NCBI GenBank assembly: GCA_035561075.1
Contig: DATMYF010000151.1
Location: 1 to 64,000 of the forward strand
DNA length: 64,000 bases
Direction: 5' to 3'
Source: JAMCRM01 sp035561075
Lineage (GTDB): Bacteria; Acidobacteriota; Terriglobia; Bryobacterales; Bryobacteraceae
Shown: positions 43,982 through 52,778 of the stretch, one piece after another
How positions within the stretch are numbered: the first letter of the stretch is position 1
How the letters are laid out: each line of letters opens with the position of its first letter
The notes under the pieces: model-generated
Database searches by the model: none
What the model was told of the DNA's origin: nothing
Seen by the model: the letters and a program-made list of their open reading frames with translations, nothing else
Translations under genes and position numbers: made by a program

Positions 43982-44857
43982 GTGAGCGTGCGTACCGCCA
44001 TAGTGTCCGCCTTGCTCGTGTTCTCCGCCGGGGCCTGGGCCGCCGACGTCAGGGAGAGTGTTCCGGCCAGGAACATCCAGACGTTCCGTTTCAAGAGCGA
44101 AGCGCTCGGCGAGGAGCGCTTTGCCAACGTGCTGCTCCCCGCCGACTACGAAACCTCCACGCGCCGCTATCCGACGCTATACCTGCTGCACGGGCTTAGC
44201 GACGACCACACGGCGTGGTCTTACCTTACCAACCTCTCGCACTACGCCGCGCGGCACCGCTTGATTATCGTTATGCCGGATGGCGGGCGCAGCTTTTACG
44301 TCAATAGCGCGGCCGACCCCAAGGCGAAGTTCGAAGACATGATCATCAAGGACCTGATACCCTGGGCGGACCGCAGCTTCCGCACCATTCCGCTGCAGCG
44401 GTCCCGGGCGGTCGCCGGGCTCTCGATGGGCGGCTATGGCGCGGCCTTCCTGGGGCTGAAACACTGGAAACGGTTCGCGGCCATCGGCTCGTTCAGCGGC
44501 GCCCTGGGCATCTCGCACGAGGACCCTTCGCCCGCCAACGCCCATGCCACCAGGCTCACCAAGGAACTCCAGGGGCTGTTCGGTCCGGGCGGTTCGATGG
44601 AGCGCGCGGAACGCGACCCCTTCCACCTGGTCGAGAAGGTGCCGGTCGCCGAGATGCCGATGATCTATCTCGCCTGCGGCGGGCAGGATTTCCTGCTGGC
44701 CCAGAACCGTGCGTTCGTGGCGCTGCTGGGCGACAAGAAGATCCCTTACGAATACCGCGAGATCTCCCCGCGCACCCATAGTTGGGACTTCTGGGATGAT
44801 AACGTGCGGATTTTCCTGGATCTTATCGCCGGCCTGCCCGGATTCGCGGAACGGTAA
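43982..44857 (+). CDS. Secreted esterase D/feruloyl-esterase-type hydrolase
   Basis: 291 residues with a GTG start and a signal peptide (MSVRTAIVSALLVFSAGAWAAD). The alpha/beta hydrolase core includes YPTLYLLHGLSDDHTAW, the nucleophile Ser148 in VAGLSMGGYGA and a late histidine in RTHSWDFWDDNV. This is the tributyrin esterase/feruloyl esterase family. It lies 15 nt after the CocE gene and is probably cotranscribed. Confidence 0.86.
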   Translation: MSVRTAIVSALLVFSAGAWAADVRESVPARNIQTFRFKSEALGEERFANVLLPADYETSTRRYPTLYLLHGLSDDHTAWSYLTNLSHYAARHRLIIVMPDGGRSFYVNSAADPKAKFEDMIIKDLIPWADRSFRTIPLQRSRAVAGLSMGGYGAAFLGLKHWKRFAAIGSFSGALGISHEDPSPANAHATRLTKELQGLFGPGGSMERAERDPFHLVEKVPVAEMPMIYLACGGQDFLLAQNRAFVALLGDKKIPYEYREISPRTHSWDFWDDNVRIFLDLIAGLPGFAER

Positions 44858-44897
44858 TAGACCCACTAGCGGGTAAGTGGTAAAGTGGGCGGTCAGC

Positions 44898-45650
44898 ATG
44901 TCCGCTGACAACTACTTCTTACAGATCGTAGACGTTCTGGCGCGTATCCATGCCACCGAGATGCCCAAGCTCCAGCAGGCCGGGGAGTTGATGGCCGAAG
45001 CCATCGCCGGCGGCAAACGCGTTTACCTGTTCGGGAGCGGCCACTCCGTGATTCCGGTGCAGGATATCTATCCGCGCTACGGCAGTTTCATCGGCTTCTA
45101 CCCGCTGTATGATCCGCGTCTGATGTGGTTCAACGTAATCGGTCCGGGCGGCGCGCGAGAGTTGCTGTGGCTCGAGCGGCGCGAAGGCTATGCGGAGATC
45201 TTTTTGAAAAGCTATCCGCTCGAAGCCGGGGACGTTATGCTGGTGTTCTCCCACGGGGGATCGAACGCGGCGGGAATCGAGGTCGCCATGGAGGCAAAGA
45301 AGAAAGGCCTCACGGTGGTCACGGTTTCGTCGCACGCCAACCTGGCGATCGCGTCGCGCACACACTCGTCCGGCAAGCTGCTGGCCGAGGTGGGGGATGT
45401 CGCCATCGACAACTGCGTGCCCCCCGAAGACGCTCTGGTGGATATCGGGATGCCGGAGAAGGTAGGGGCGGGCTCCACTATGGCGGTGGTCTTCGTGGCG
45501 ATGTCGCTGGTGTCGGAAACCGGTGCGCGCCTGGTGGCCAAGGGCATCAAGCCGGTGACCTTCGTCTCCCCCAATGTGCCGGGCGTGGAGAAGGACCACA
45601 ACCAGAAGGTCTTTGAGCAGTTCCAGGCCAAGTTCTTCCCCCGGGGGTAG
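44898..45650 (+). CDS. SIS-domain sugar isomerase/phosphosugar-binding protein
   Basis: 250 residues starting at the ATG at 44898 (the frame opens earlier with a GTG). The SIS fold is seen in AGGKRVYLFGSGHSVIPVQDIYPRYGSF and VFSHGGSNAAGIEVAMEAKKKGLTVVTVSSH. The family binds phosphosugars, for example the UPF0309 group that sits near amino-sugar kinases. No kinase lies beside it; an MFS transporter starts 4 nt later and may bring in its substrate. Confidence 0.85.
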   Translation: MSADNYFLQIVDVLARIHATEMPKLQQAGELMAEAIAGGKRVYLFGSGHSVIPVQDIYPRYGSFIGFYPLYDPRLMWFNVIGPGGARELLWLERREGYAEIFLKSYPLEAGDVMLVFSHGGSNAAGIEVAMEAKKKGLTVVTVSSHANLAIASRTHSSGKLLAEVGDVAIDNCVPPEDALVDIGMPEKVGAGSTMAVVFVAMSLVSETGARLVAKGIKPVTFVSPNVPGVEKDHNQKVFEQFQAKFFPRG

Positions 45651-45654
45651 ACCC

Positions 45655-46866
45655 ATGGACGCGCCGCGCACGCGCTACCTGACGGCGGCCGCCTACTCGG
45701 GGATGTTTGTCTTCGGTGTGGTGATGGCGCTGCTCGGCGCGGTGCTGCCGCTGGTCTCCGTCGAGATCGGCTTCGACCTGGCGCGCGCCGGCGATCTCTT
45801 CCTGGGGATGAACTTCGCCATGCTGGCCACCATGCTGACGCTGGGTCCCCTGATGGACCGCTTCGGAAAGAAGCCGCCCATGGTGGCGGGGCCGCTGCTG
45901 GTGGCGCTGGCGTTGGGCGGGATCGCGAACGCGGGAGCCTACGGAACGCTCTTCGCGGCCATCGTGCTGCTGGGCGCCGGGGGCGGCTTGCTCAACGGTG
46001 CCACAAATACCCTGATCGCCGATCTCCACCAGGACCCTATGCGGAAGAACGCCGCCCTGAACCTGCTGGGGATCTTCTTCGGCTTGGGCGCCATCTTCTT
46101 GCCGTTCACCATCGGCTCCCTGATCGCGACTCTTGGCCTGGCGGCGATCCTTTACGCCGCACTCGGGTTGGCTCTGGTTCCGGCCTTGCTTTCGGCTGTG
46201 CTTGCCTTTCCCGCACCCAAGCACAGGGAACGCGTGCCGCTGGCCGAAGCGGCGCGGCTCGTACGCAATCCCATGGTGCTGGCTTTCGGGCTGCTGCTGT
46301 TCTTCCAATCCGGCAACGAGTTCATCCTGGGAGGCTATGTCTCCACGTTCCTGGCGCGCGAGCTTGGTACTCCGGTTGCGCGGGCGTCTCTGCTGCTGGC
46401 GCTCTACTGGGGGTCTCTGATTGCGGCGCGGATGCTGCTCAGCCGGCTTCTGTTGCGTGTGAGCGGCAGCGCGGTGGTGATGGCCAGCGCGCTCGCGGCG
46501 GCCATGGGCTTGCTGCTGTTGATTATGGCTCCGGGGGAAGCCGTGGCAGCGGCGGCGCTGGTTGTCACCGGCATCGGGATTGCCAGCATCTTCCCCACCA
46601 CCCTCGGCCTCGCCGGCAGCCGCTTCGAAGCATGGTCGGGCACGGTGTTCGGGCTGCTGTTCGCAATGGCGCTCTCGGGCGGGATGATCATGCCATGGGC
46701 GCTCGGTCGGATTGCCAACACCGCCGGATTCCGCGCCGCAATGTTGCTGCCGGTGGCGGGATTCGTGGCGATTTTCGTAATACAGGCGGTGGTTATCGGG
46801 CCGCGTAATAGCCGGCGCGCGCGTGAACCCGGGCCCGAGGGTAGCGGCGGAGCGCAGCCGGGGTAA
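45655..46866 (+). CDS. MFS transporter
   Basis: 403 residues, about 12 hydrophobic helices. The loop between helices 2 and 3 is LGPLMDRFGKKPPMVAGP, which is the MFS motif A (GxLxDRxGRK) form. The start is the ATG at 45655, 4 nt after the SIS gene, indicating an operon. Substrate is unknown; a sugar is plausible given the SIS neighbour. The hydrophilic tail (NSRRAREPGPEGSGG) overlaps the 3' end of the VWFA gene on the opposite strand by 74 nt. Confidence 0.88.
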   Translation: MDAPRTRYLTAAAYSGMFVFGVVMALLGAVLPLVSVEIGFDLARAGDLFLGMNFAMLATMLTLGPLMDRFGKKPPMVAGPLLVALALGGIANAGAYGTLFAAIVLLGAGGGLLNGATNTLIADLHQDPMRKNAALNLLGIFFGLGAIFLPFTIGSLIATLGLAAILYAALGLALVPALLSAVLAFPAPKHRERVPLAEAARLVRNPMVLAFGLLLFFQSGNEFILGGYVSTFLARELGTPVARASLLLALYWGSLIAARMLLSRLLLRVSGSAVVMASALAAAMGLLLLIMAPGEAVAAAALVVTGIGIASIFPTTLGLAGSRFEAWSGTVFGLLFAMALSGGMIMPWALGRIANTAGFRAAMLLPVAGFVAIFVIQAVVIGPRNSRRAREPGPEGSGGAQPG

Positions 46867-47704
46867 GGCTGACCTTGATCCGGCGGAAGGCGCCCGGTGC
46901 GGCCTGTGGGGCATCGTATTGCAGTCCGTAGCGCGCCCGGATGCGTTCCATGATCTGCTGGAACGATTCACCCACGCGGCGGACCTCCACAGCCTCCCCG
47001 CCAGTTTCTTCCGCCAGCTTGAAAACATCGGACGGGGTGAAGTCGGGGTTGAGATCGCGGCCGGCCGGGGGCGGGTCGGGCCGCTTCTGTTTGCCGATCA
47101 GGATGGCGTTCAGGACGGCATCGGCGCCGTAGAGCGCACGCAGCACGTCTTCGTCGGGAACCTTGTAGTTGAGGCTCACGTTATCGGTCACGATCAGGAC
47201 CGCGCGGCGCGATTGCCTGGCTTCCGTCCCCATGTATTTGGCGGCTTCGATGATGGCGGCGTTGATGGCGGTGCCGCTGCCCAGCCCGCGGCTTCCCACG
47301 GCCTGCCGGATGCCGGACTGCACGGCCTGGAAATCGGGCGTGAACCGCTCCTGTACGGCGGCCTCGCGTGCAAACAGCATCACGGCCACGCGGTCGCCCT
47401 CGTGCAGGGCGCCGAGCGCCGCCTGCGCCGCATCGCCCAACTCCCGCAAGGAACGGTGCATGCTGCCGCTCACATCCAGCAACAGCACTACATCGAGCGG
47501 CTCGGCTTCACGGCCGAAATAGGAGATCTTGCGCGGCTCGCCCTCGTCAAAGACCTCGAAATCCGCCACGGTGAGGTCCGGGATAGTGCGGCCGCGACCG
47601 TCTGTCACTTGCACGTCCACTTTCACCAGTGAGACACCGGCGCGGAAAACCGGCGTTCCGGGTTCCTGCGCGGCGGCGGGTAGTACCATGAGAACGAGCA
47701 GCAT
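46793..47704 (-). CDS. VWFA-domain secreted protein of acidobacterial type
   Basis: 303 residues. A short signal peptide (MLLVLMVLPAAAQ) precedes a conserved beta domain (VSLVKVDVQVTDGRGRTIPDLTVADFEVFDEGEPRKISYFG), which is characteristic of the acidobacterial VWFA-related family. The VWA domain has a metal-binding MIDAS motif DVSGS at 77-81. Function is unknown; adhesion or scaffold roles are common for VWA proteins. The ATG (47702-47704) overlaps the opposing selB start codon. A second start at 47716 would lengthen it by 4 residues. The frame that stays open to 49426 is antisense to selB. Confidence 0.88.
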   Translation of the reverse strand: MLLVLMVLPAAAQEPGTPVFRAGVSLVKVDVQVTDGRGRTIPDLTVADFEVFDEGEPRKISYFGREAEPLDVVLLLDVSGSMHRSLRELGDAAQAALGALHEGDRVAVMLFAREAAVQERFTPDFQAVQSGIRQAVGSRGLGSGTAINAAIIEAAKYMGTEARQSRRAVLIVTDNVSLNYKVPDEDVLRALYGADAVLNAILIGKQKRPDPPPAGRDLNPDFTPSDVFKLAEETGGEAVEVRRVGESFQQIMERIRARYGLQYDAPQAAPGAFRRIKVSLTPAALRRYPRARVHARAGYYAAR

Positions 47705-49574
47705 GAAGAATATCATCGTGGGCACCGCGGGCCATATCGACCACGGCAAAACGGCCCTCGTGAAGGCCCTCACGGGCATCGACGCGGACCGCCTGGAAGA
47801 AGAGAAACGGCGCGGGATCACCATCGATATCGGGTTCGCCCACCTGCAGTTGACGCCCGGAGTGCGGCTCGGTTTCGTGGACGTTCCCGGCCACGAGCGG
47901 TTTGTGAAGAACATGCTGGCGGGCGTGGGCGGCATCAATCTGGTGCTCTTCGTGGTGGCTGCCGACGAATCCATTAAGCCCCAGACTCGCGAGCACTTCG
48001 ATATCTGCCGCTTGCTGGGCATCCCTAAAGGCATTATCGCGCTGACCAAAGCCGATCTGGTGGATGCGGATATCGTGGAGCTGGTCCGGCTGGAGGTGGA
48101 GGAGTTCACGGCGGGGTCGTTCCTGGAGGGCGCGCCAGTACTGCCCGTGAGTTCCACGACGGGTGCGGGTCTCGCGGCGCTGCGGGCGGAACTGGGACGC
48201 GCCGCTGCGGCCGTACCGGAGAAGGACACCTCGGGGCACTTTCGGCTTCCCATCGACCGCGTTTTTTCGGTGAAGGGGTTCGGCACGGTCGCGACGGGCA
48301 CGATGATTTCGGGCTCGCTGGGGAAAGAGTCCGAGGTGGAGGTGTATCCCCTGGGGCGGCGGTTGAGGGTGAGGGGCGTGCAGGTGTATGGAGAGACCGC
48401 CGAGCGCGCCACCGCAGGGCAGCGGACTGCGGTCAACCTGCCGGACGTGGAACCCGCGGAACTGGGGCGCGGCATGGTGCTGGCCGGCCCCGGGCTGTTT
48501 AATGCCGTGCGGCAGGTCGATTGCTCGCTCGACCTGCTTCCCTCTGCCAAGCCGCTCAAACATCGCGCCCCGGTGCATTTCCATGCCGGCACCGCGGAGA
48601 TCGAGGCGGAGGTGCGGCTTCTGGGCGGCGCGACCGTGCTGAAACCCGGCTGCCGCGCCTGGGCGCGCATCGTGCTGCGGGAGCCCGCGCTACTGCTCCC
48701 CGGTGATCGCTTTATCATCCGGATGTTCTCGCCTGTGACCACTATCGGCGGCGGGCTGGTGCTGGACACCGGCGCGGTGCGGTACAGGACCGGCGACGAC
48801 CCCGGCGCGCGCCTCACGGTGCTGGCATCGCCCGATGCCACTGCGCGAATCGCCCTGCTGGTGCGGGAGTCCGGCTGCGGCATGGGGTTCCCTGAGCTGG
48901 TGCGGCGCACTGGCTTGACCGAGCGCCAGATCGAGGCCGTCGCCAAGGGTGGCGCGTGGGTTTTTCTGCGGCAGCCGCAGCCGTGGCTGGTGGACCGCGG
49001 CTGGTGGCAAGCGACGCGCGAGCGCCTGGTCCGCACCCTGCGGGAGTTCCACAGGAAGAATCCGCTACTGCCGGGTGTGCCGAAACAGGACTTGCGCGGA
49101 CGCGAGCTGCCGGACGCCCCGCCGTTCGTGCTGGACGCCCTTCTAGCGGACACGAAGGAGATTGCCGGGGAGGGCGAAACCGTGCGGCTGGCCGCCCACC
49201 GGCTGGTGCTCAGGCAGGATGAGGAGCAGGCGCAGGCGTCGATTGAGCGTGCCTTCGAGCGGGCCGGGCTGGCGGTGCCGGCGCAGGCCGAGGTACTGGC
49301 AAAATCGGGCGTTGAGCCGTCGCGCGCCCGCTCGCTGCTGCAAATCCTGCTACGCGATAAGCGGCTGGTGCGGATCAGCGAAGACCTGGTGTTCCACCGC
49401 GCGGCCATAGAGAAGCTGCGCGGCATGCTGGCGGCTTACAAGGGTACACGCTTCACCGTCCCGGTGTTCAAGGAGTGGACGGGCATCTCCCGGAAGTACG
49501 CCATCCCGCTGCTCGAATACCTCGACCGCGAGCGCGTCACGCGGCGGGAAGGCGATGAGCGGGTGGTGCTGTAG
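47703..49574 (+). CDS. selB: Selenocysteine-specific elongation factor SelB
   Basis: 623 residues. The GTPase domain begins IIVGTAGHIDHGKTALVKALTG (G1), with DVPGHERFVKNM (G3) and TKADL (G4), typical of SelB rather than EF-Tu. Beta domains follow, then C-terminal winged helices (VFKEWTGISRKYAIPLLEYLDRERVTRREGDERVVL) that read the SECIS hairpin. Start is ATG 47703; ATG 47688 is also in frame. The genome should therefore encode selenoproteins, selA, selD and tRNA-Sec, none of which I found here. Confidence 0.95.
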   Translation: MKNIIVGTAGHIDHGKTALVKALTGIDADRLEEEKRRGITIDIGFAHLQLTPGVRLGFVDVPGHERFVKNMLAGVGGINLVLFVVAADESIKPQTREHFDICRLLGIPKGIIALTKADLVDADIVELVRLEVEEFTAGSFLEGAPVLPVSSTTGAGLAALRAELGRAAAAVPEKDTSGHFRLPIDRVFSVKGFGTVATGTMISGSLGKESEVEVYPLGRRLRVRGVQVYGETAERATAGQRTAVNLPDVEPAELGRGMVLAGPGLFNAVRQVDCSLDLLPSAKPLKHRAPVHFHAGTAEIEAEVRLLGGATVLKPGCRAWARIVLREPALLLPGDRFIIRMFSPVTTIGGGLVLDTGAVRYRTGDDPGARLTVLASPDATARIALLVRESGCGMGFPELVRRTGLTERQIEAVAKGGAWVFLRQPQPWLVDRGWWQATRERLVRTLREFHRKNPLLPGVPKQDLRGRELPDAPPFVLDALLADTKEIAGEGETVRLAAHRLVLRQDEEQAQASIERAFERAGLAVPAQAEVLAKSGVEPSRARSLLQILLRDKRLVRISEDLVFHRAAIEKLRGMLAAYKGTRFTVPVFKEWTGISRKYAIPLLEYLDRERVTRREGDERVVL

Positions 49575-49705
49575 GACTGGCGCTACCTGGATCTGATCGC
49601 TGGTTGTTGAAGCCACTGACCGACACATAACAGTGCCTGGTGTTAAATCTATTGCGCAATGAAGGCCAGGACACAGAACGAACCGTTCCGTCCCGGCTAC
49701 TGGCA

Positions 49706-49733
49706 TTGACTTATTCCAACGGTGCTGTATTCT
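49706..49733 (+). promoter_or_regulatory. Promoter for the Cys-rich small protein
   Basis: TTGACT (49706-49711), 16-nt spacer, TATTCT (49728-49733), about 60 nt before the ATG at 49799. It is the only feature recognised in the 224-nt gap after selB (49575-49798), which is less GC-rich than its surroundings. Confidence 0.55.
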
Positions 49734-49798
49734 CGCTAGAACAGTGTGACAACACTGCACCTCCTGGGTAGATCACATTCACAAGAGAGGGGAACAGC

Positions 49799-50125
49799 AT
49801 GAAAGAGGAGTTGAAGTTCTGGGCTCTTTTCGTGGCGGTTGGGTGCGTGTTGCTGGTAAGCGCGCAAGCTGCCGGTATGTTGGATCCGATGACATGCGGA
49901 CCACGAACGGGAGCCGCGGCAGTGCTGGAGCGGGTCGGTGTGCTGGCCGCGCAGCCGAGCGCGTGCGAAGTGGATACGACGACCGGGTCTTGTGTGAGTC
50001 CGGGGAGCCCTTGTTCGGGCACAGCGGGACCCGGAAAATGTGTGGACACCAGTTCGGGCTGCGCGTGCGTCCCGGAAGGTGGGGGTAACAAGCCACCGAA
50101 TAAGAAAGGCGGTCCGAAAAAGTAA
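49799..50125 (+). CDS. Secreted cysteine-rich small protein
   Basis: 108 residues: signal peptide (MKEELKFWALFVAVGCVLLVSAQA) and a mature part of about 84 residues with seven cysteines (33, 56, 65, 72, 81, 88, 90) set in Ser/Thr/Gly-rich sequence, then a Pro/Lys tail (NKPPNKKGGPKK). I do not recognise a family. The spacing CVSPGSPCSG...CVDTSSGCACVPE resembles small disulfide-rich secreted domains. It has its own promoter and a GAGAGGGG ribosome site, and ends at a strong hairpin. Confidence 0.8.
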   Translation: MKEELKFWALFVAVGCVLLVSAQAAGMLDPMTCGPRTGAAAVLERVGVLAAQPSACEVDTTTGSCVSPGSPCSGTAGPGKCVDTSSGCACVPEGGGNKPPNKKGGPKK

Positions 50126-50137
50126 TTAGGAAGTGGT

Positions 50138-50168
50138 GCCGGTCCGTTGCGCCAAGTGACGGACCGGC
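50138..50168. terminator. Bidirectional terminator-like hairpin
   Basis: GCCGGTCCGT (50138-50147) pairs perfectly with ACGGACCGGC (50159-50168) around an 11-nt loop. It lies between two convergent genes. There is no clear T run on either side. Confidence 0.55.
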
Positions 50169-50187
50169 CAGATGCAGTTCCGTGTGG

Positions 50188-50604
50188 CTAGATACCGCCG
50201 CCCGCGACGTAGCCGCCGCCCTGCTCCAGTTGCCGTTTGATTGACTCGAGGGCCTGGCGTAACGTCTGCCGGACGCGCTGCTCGTCCTGGCGTTCGATCG
50301 AGAGCTCCACGGAAAGCTCGGTTTCGCCGCCGCCGGAATCACGCACTTCGAGGCGCCCGTGGTAATTCGGTGTGCCGTCGGTACCCCACTCGATGCTGCG
50401 GGTTTCGTGGCTCACCCGGAAGTAGCCGTTGATCTCGCGCTGCTGCTTGGCGGGTTCCGCCAGCGCCACAAGATGGTCGCCGGCTTCGAGGCGCGCCTCC
50501 CTGATCACCGGCGCGTAGCTGGGGATATTGCTGACGCTCGAAAGAAAGCGGAAGACGTCCGCCGGCGCGGACCGGATCGCAATGGTGTCCTGGTACTCGC
50601 TCAT
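50188..50604 (-). CDS. SRPBCC/polyketide-cyclase-like protein
   Basis: 138 residues starting at ATG 50602-50604 (MSEYQDTIAIRSAPADVFRFLSSVSNIPSYAPVI). The START/SRPBCC lipid-binding-like fold is suggested by the pattern of a beta strand, helix with the SNIPSY type kink, and a long C-terminal helix (VRQTLRQALESIKRQLEQ). It ends in a Gly-rich tail. Ligand unknown. The frame upstream to 50850 is antisense to the TIM-barrel gene. Confidence 0.75.
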   Translation of the reverse strand: MSEYQDTIAIRSAPADVFRFLSSVSNIPSYAPVIREARLEAGDHLVALAEPAKQQREINGYFRVSHETRSIEWGTDGTPNYHGRLEVRDSGGGETELSVELSIERQDEQRVRQTLRQALESIKRQLEQGGGYVAGGGI

Positions 50605-50697
50605 AATCCGGATAGTGTTGCACGTGGTGTACCGTTCTAACGGCGAAGCCGTGTCCGGCGCCGCACGGGAGTGTAGACTATCTCTTTTGGAGGCACC

Positions 50698-51573
50698 ATG
50701 GACATCGGTTTTCACACTGACGCGTTCAATAGCGCGTACTGGAATTTTGAGCAGTGCCTCGACTGGGCGAAACGCAACAGCGTACGCTTCATCGAGTGCG
50801 GTTCCATCGACGGCGTGAGCTGGATCCACGGCCTCGGGTACCAGCCGCACGTGGCACTCTGGGAAGACCCGGTGTTCCTACGACGTAAGATGGACCGATA
50901 TGGCGTGGCGTTTTCGCAGATGGACGCCGCATTTCCGCTCTCGTTGCCGGAGGGCGCGACACTGGGGGTCGAGTACGTCCTGCACACCATGCGTTGGGCC
51001 AAGCTCGCTGGGTGCCCGCGCATCGATACCACGGACGACCGCAACCCTCCCCCCGGCATGACCGACCGCGAGGGCATCGAACACCTGCGCCGCATTTACC
51101 GTCGACTGCTGGAGGCAGCCGAGGCCTATGAAATCACGATCAACGTCGAGCCGCACGGCTACTTCACCACCAAGCCCGATTTCATGGCCGAGATGTTGGG
51201 CTTCGTCGATTCACCCTACCTGCGAATGAACATGGATACGGGCAATACCTTCATCGCCGGGCAGGACCCGGTGGCCTTCGCGGAACGCTTCCGCGACAGG
51301 ATCGACCACGTCCACATCAAGGACGTGAGTGAATCGTTGGCCGCGGCGGCGAAGGGCGAGTTGACCGGTATCGCGCTGAGCCACTGCGCGGTAGGGGACG
51401 GCGTCAACGCGACAAATATTCGCCGCTGCCTGGAGTTGCTGATTGCCGGGGGCTATGACGGCGTCTTCAGCATCGAGTGCGAAGGGAACGGCGGGCCGAT
51501 GCTGGAACGCAGCCTGGCATGGGTCCGGCAGGCGGTGGAAGAGGCGCGTAGCAAAAACGCGGCGGGAGCGTAA
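50698..51573 (+). CDS. Sugar phosphate isomerase/epimerase family TIM barrel
   Basis: 291 residues of the xylose-isomerase-like TIM barrel family. Metal-site-type residues are in ITINVEPHGYF, LRMNMDTGNTF, HVHIKDV and SIECEGNG. It begins IGFHTDAFNSAYWNFEQCLDWAKR after a TTTTGGAGG ribosome site. Enzymes of this family interconvert or rearrange sugars and inositols; the exact reaction cannot be told. ThuA starts 2 nt later. Confidence 0.88.
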   Translation: MDIGFHTDAFNSAYWNFEQCLDWAKRNSVRFIECGSIDGVSWIHGLGYQPHVALWEDPVFLRRKMDRYGVAFSQMDAAFPLSLPEGATLGVEYVLHTMRWAKLAGCPRIDTTDDRNPPPGMTDREGIEHLRRIYRRLLEAAEAYEITINVEPHGYFTTKPDFMAEMLGFVDSPYLRMNMDTGNTFIAGQDPVAFAERFRDRIDHVHIKDVSESLAAAAKGELTGIALSHCAVGDGVNATNIRRCLELLIAGGYDGVFSIECEGNGGPMLERSLAWVRQAVEEARSKNAAGA

Positions 51574-51575
51574 CG

Positions 51576-52355
51576 GTGCGCCCGGTCGCCGTGCTTGTGC
51601 TGCTGATGGCCGCGCTGGCCAACGCGCAGGATGCACGCCTGCGCGTGCTCATCGTCACCGGCCGGATGGACCCCTCGCACGACTGGCGCGAAACCACGCC
51701 CGTGCTCAAGACGATTCTGGAGAACGCCGGCCGCTTTGACGTCACCGTGACCGAAGACGCCCGGGGCATTACAACCGGCTCCCTGGCGCGGTATGACGCC
51801 GTGCTGGTGCACTACAACGGCCCACGTTTCGGCGACGAAGCCGAGAGCACCATCGAGCAGTTCGTGCGCGGCGGTAAGGGGCTGATTTCCCTGCACGGCG
51901 TGAGCTACGGGCCGTTCTTCGGACTGGAACTGCGGGAACGCCGCTGGCAGCCTACCTCCGAGGGCGCCTGGCCCGCATGGCCCGCGATGTTGGGTGCCAC
52001 CTGGAAGCCGGAGAATATCGGGCACGGTGCGCGGCATGTTTTCCCAGTGAAGTGGGTGGACCGCGAACACCCTATTGCCCGGGGCGTCGAAGCGAGCTTC
52101 CTGGCCAACGACGAGCTTTATCACCGGTTGGACCTGCGGCCCGAAGCGCGCGTTATCGCCGCGGCTTTCAGCGACCTGAAGACGCGCGGCACGGGAGACG
52201 AGGAGCCCATCATCTGGACGGTGGCGTGTGGGAGCGGCAGGACGGTCCACACCACCCTCGGGCACGATGCGGCGGCGCTTCGGCAACCGGGCGTAGCCGC
52301 GGCCATCGCACGTGCCGCCGAGTGGGCCGCTACCGGCGCGGTGCGGCCGCGTTGA
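51576..52355 (+). CDS. ThuA-domain secreted protein
   Basis: 259 residues, GTG start, signal peptide (MRPVAVLVLLMAALANAQ). The ThuA glutamine-amidotransferase-like domain shows LRVLIVTGRMDPSHDWRETTPVLKTILE, FVRGGKGLISLHGVSYGP and EEPIIWTVACGSGRTVHTTLGHDAAALRQPG, the family pattern. ThuA proteins process trehalose or similar disaccharides in other bacteria. It is cotranscribed with the TIM-barrel gene, so both may act on one sugar. Confidence 0.9.
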   Translation: MRPVAVLVLLMAALANAQDARLRVLIVTGRMDPSHDWRETTPVLKTILENAGRFDVTVTEDARGITTGSLARYDAVLVHYNGPRFGDEAESTIEQFVRGGKGLISLHGVSYGPFFGLELRERRWQPTSEGAWPAWPAMLGATWKPENIGHGARHVFPVKWVDREHPIARGVEASFLANDELYHRLDLRPEARVIAAAFSDLKTRGTGDEEPIIWTVACGSGRTVHTTLGHDAAALRQPGVAAAIARAAEWAATGAVRPR

Positions 52356-52356
52356 A

Positions 52357-52623
52357 TTATGGATTCCAGGCCAGCCAGTCGAGCTGGCCGAACGGGATCC
52401 AATCGAGGCTCTGCAGGGCGGTGTCGGTGCCCAGCCTTTCCTTCAGGTAGTCCGCAGCCAGGGTGCGGGCGTGCTCCTTGGCCTGTGCTTCGTTGAATTG
52501 GCGGCGCCCCTGGACGATGGTTCCGGGCGCCTGTAACAGCACCCGGTACTCGTCGAAATCGGCGGCCACGAAAACAGTGACGTCGTCGTACTGGGCTTTG
52601 AAACCTTTCAGGGAACGGAACAT
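52357..52623 (-). CDS. Hypothetical protein, 88 aa
   Basis: 88 residues from the ATG at 52621-52623, preceded by a strong GGAGGTGGAGG site. It begins MFRSLKGFKAQYDDVTVFVAADFDEYRVLL and ends ALQSLDWIPFGQLDWLAWNP. The sequence looks like a single alpha/beta unit and is cytoplasmic. Family not recognised. It is convergent with ThuA, one nucleotide apart. Confidence 0.65.
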   Translation of the reverse strand: MFRSLKGFKAQYDDVTVFVAADFDEYRVLLQAPGTIVQGRRQFNEAQAKEHARTLAADYLKERLGTDTALQSLDWIPFGQLDWLAWNP

Positions 52624-52766
52624 CCTCCACCTCCGCGGGCAGCCGCATGGCGGCAGGTTGGATTCTATAGCAGCCGGGGAGAAAACACAATGGCGGGAGG
52701 GGGCTCCGCCAGGGCGGCCAGTTACCAATGCGATGCCTGGCGGTTGATTTGCCTCGGCCGCTGGAC

Positions 52767-52772
52767 TATCAT
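52767..52772 (+). promoter_or_regulatory. -10 hexamer TATCAT, leaderless arrangement
   Basis: TATCAT ends 6 nt before the GTG at 52779, so the +7 start point falls on the first base of the start codon. Confidence 0.5.
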
Positions 52773-52778
52773 CTTCGC

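Noticed and set aside
47705..49426. Extension of the VWFA frame through selB
   Set aside because: Antisense to conserved SelB; Ser/Arg-rich without domains. The signal peptide starts at 47704.
49575..49798. tRNA-Sec gene next to selB
   Set aside because: No cloverleaf with the long acceptor stem and no TCA anticodon arrangement could be drawn; the gap holds only a promoter.
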